Part shown: piece by piece, positions 62,801 through 64,000 of the stretch
Numbering within the stretch: position 1 is the stretch's first letter
How the letters are laid out: the number at the start of each line of letters is the position of its first letter
Assembly (NCBI GenBank): GCA_032173965.1
Contig: CM063288.1
Coordinates: forward strand, 12,876,501 to 12,940,500
DNA length: 64,000 nucleotides
Reading direction: 5' to 3'
Source of the DNA: Sitta carolinensis
Lineage: Eukaryota > Chordata > Aves > Passeriformes > Sittidae
Position numbers and translations under genes: made by a program
The notes under the pieces: generated by a model
Seen by the model: only the letters and a program-made list of their open reading frames with translations
Told to the model about the DNA's origin: nothing
Databases searched by the model: none

Positions 62801-64000
62801 TTTATTGTATAAAGGGTCTCATTTGTGCTTGAAAACAAAAGTGTCTGCAAAAGTGTTTGTGATGACTGGGATGAAGAGTGTGAATGAGTGGAAAAACGTA
62901 GAAAACATGTGTTTGTGGTTTATCATTTATATGTACTGACTTCCTTGATTGAGTGTATGGCCCAATAAAGTGCAGGCAGCTAAAGTCCTGCTACTGAGTG
63001 CTACATATCTCTAGTGCTTCTCTCTCTGCAAATTGGCTTCTCAAGAATCTGCTTTGGAGCAGATGATGAAGTGTGGCTAAACATGGTTATTGACATAGAT
63101 ATCTAGTTTTATTCAGATAAATAAGGATCCCAGAGATTTGAGGGAACCTTGACGTTCATGCACTGCCGTTTATCTCTTTTATTGGTCCAGAGTATAGTTA
63201 ACTCAATCAGAAGTATTATTTACTCCTCCAAATTACTTTGCAAACACTAAACCCTACTCAGGCCTGTAACAATACAGTAGTAAATCATTTACAGCACAAT
63301 TCAGAGCTCTTCTGTGTCTGTGGAATTCGCCTCATTAACTTCAATGGACTTTGCTGATAGTGCACACAGAGAAACTGTTAGGTTAAGAGCACAATAGCAA
63401 AGCTAAAGCCTGGCTTAACTGGGTGTGTTGAAATAATCCTTCTTAAATACTTTACCTGTGATATTTCACTTGCAGTTCATGATGTCTGAGTGCTAACTGA
63501 GAGTAGTAAAGTAAAACTACACCAGCTTGCTTAGCAGAAGTGTTTGGTTGTGAGCTGCAACTCTCGTCCCTTTGAAAAAAATTGAGGAGCAAATGGAAAG
63601 TTCAGCTGTAAATAAAGAATATTGCCATTGCAATATTAAAACAACTGTTAGGTGAGAATCTGAAAGGGTTTTGGTCAAGTAGCATGGAATATAATACTCT
63701 AAATCACGGGCAAAGTATTAAACTCAATATGGTTTAGCCATCACTTGGAATAATTAATGTGAATGTGTCAGAACCCTGAGGGCACTAATAGGCCTTAATG
63801 ACTCTGACCATCCTCTTCTGGGGCTTCCAGCCACAACCATAGGCTCGAGAATTCTGTTGAAGCTTGACCCTAGTTGGGCATGGCTGGAGGCTGTTAGTCT
63901 GGATTTTATGCCTGGTCATGGGTTTTGCTAATTGTGACTTCTCCTCACACGGGCTGATGTCAGGACCCTGCCTTGATATCATAGAGCTGTGTCTGACCCT
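59873..64000. other. Unique AT-rich non-coding sequence
   Basis: No gene supported. The 106-codon minus frame at 62530-62850 is Pro/Leu/His-rich over a GC-richer patch (62560-62720) and unrecognised. A T21 tract lies at 60934-60954. The last 200 bases (about 63800-64000) are GC-richer and run off the window end, so they may belong to a feature beyond it. Confidence 0.55.
60934..60954. repeat. Poly(T) tract, 21 bases
   Basis: Uninterrupted run of 21 T. No AATAAA in the minus orientation at the expected distance. Confidence 0.9.

Overview
The window reads as nuclear DNA of a bird, probably a songbird. The evidence is one antisense CR1 LINE tail, LTR sequence of a type I associate with songbird endogenous retroviruses, T/G-rich tracts, and no Alu, L1 or other mammal-type repeats. 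The taxonomic call is inference; no species can be named. There is no bacterial-style gene organisation. Base composition is AT-rich throughout, with a few short patches of higher GC.

I find no functional protein-coding gene, exon, tRNA, rRNA or CRISPR array that I can support. The longest open frames (about 130-147 codons) are about as long as chance gives in 64 kb of AT-rich DNA, and none reads like a protein I know. The window is best described as intergenic gene desert or the inside of a very large intron.

Layout. 1-9260: unique AT-rich sequence with one GC-richer patch near 2280-2470. 9261-9495: degraded CR1 in antisense. 9496-34296: unique sequence with simple repeats and a 31-bp tandem duplication at 23318-23379. 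34297-34400: possible ancient amniote LINE/MIR-type remnant, with a 23-bp duplication 140 bp downstream. 34401-45227: unique sequence, poly(A)/poly(T) tracts, another 23-bp duplication. 45228-45821: the most structured object here, an LTR-derived element whose two ends are inverted copies of each other. 45822-53668: unique sequence, a long T-rich tract, two clear dinucleotide microsatellites and a GC-richer patch at 49560-49890. 53669-54495 or beyond: probable processed retrocopy on the minus strand, with a 38-base poly(A) tail, a correctly placed AATAAA and a 64-codon frame. 59396-59872: weak zinc-finger-like frames on the minus strand interrupted by a second LTR fragment. The rest to 64000 is unique AT-rich sequence.

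No set of genes works together here. The points worth checking are the inverted LTR structure, the putative retrocopy (such retrocopies are uncommon in birds), and the possible zinc-finger relic. I see no sign of a new biological system.
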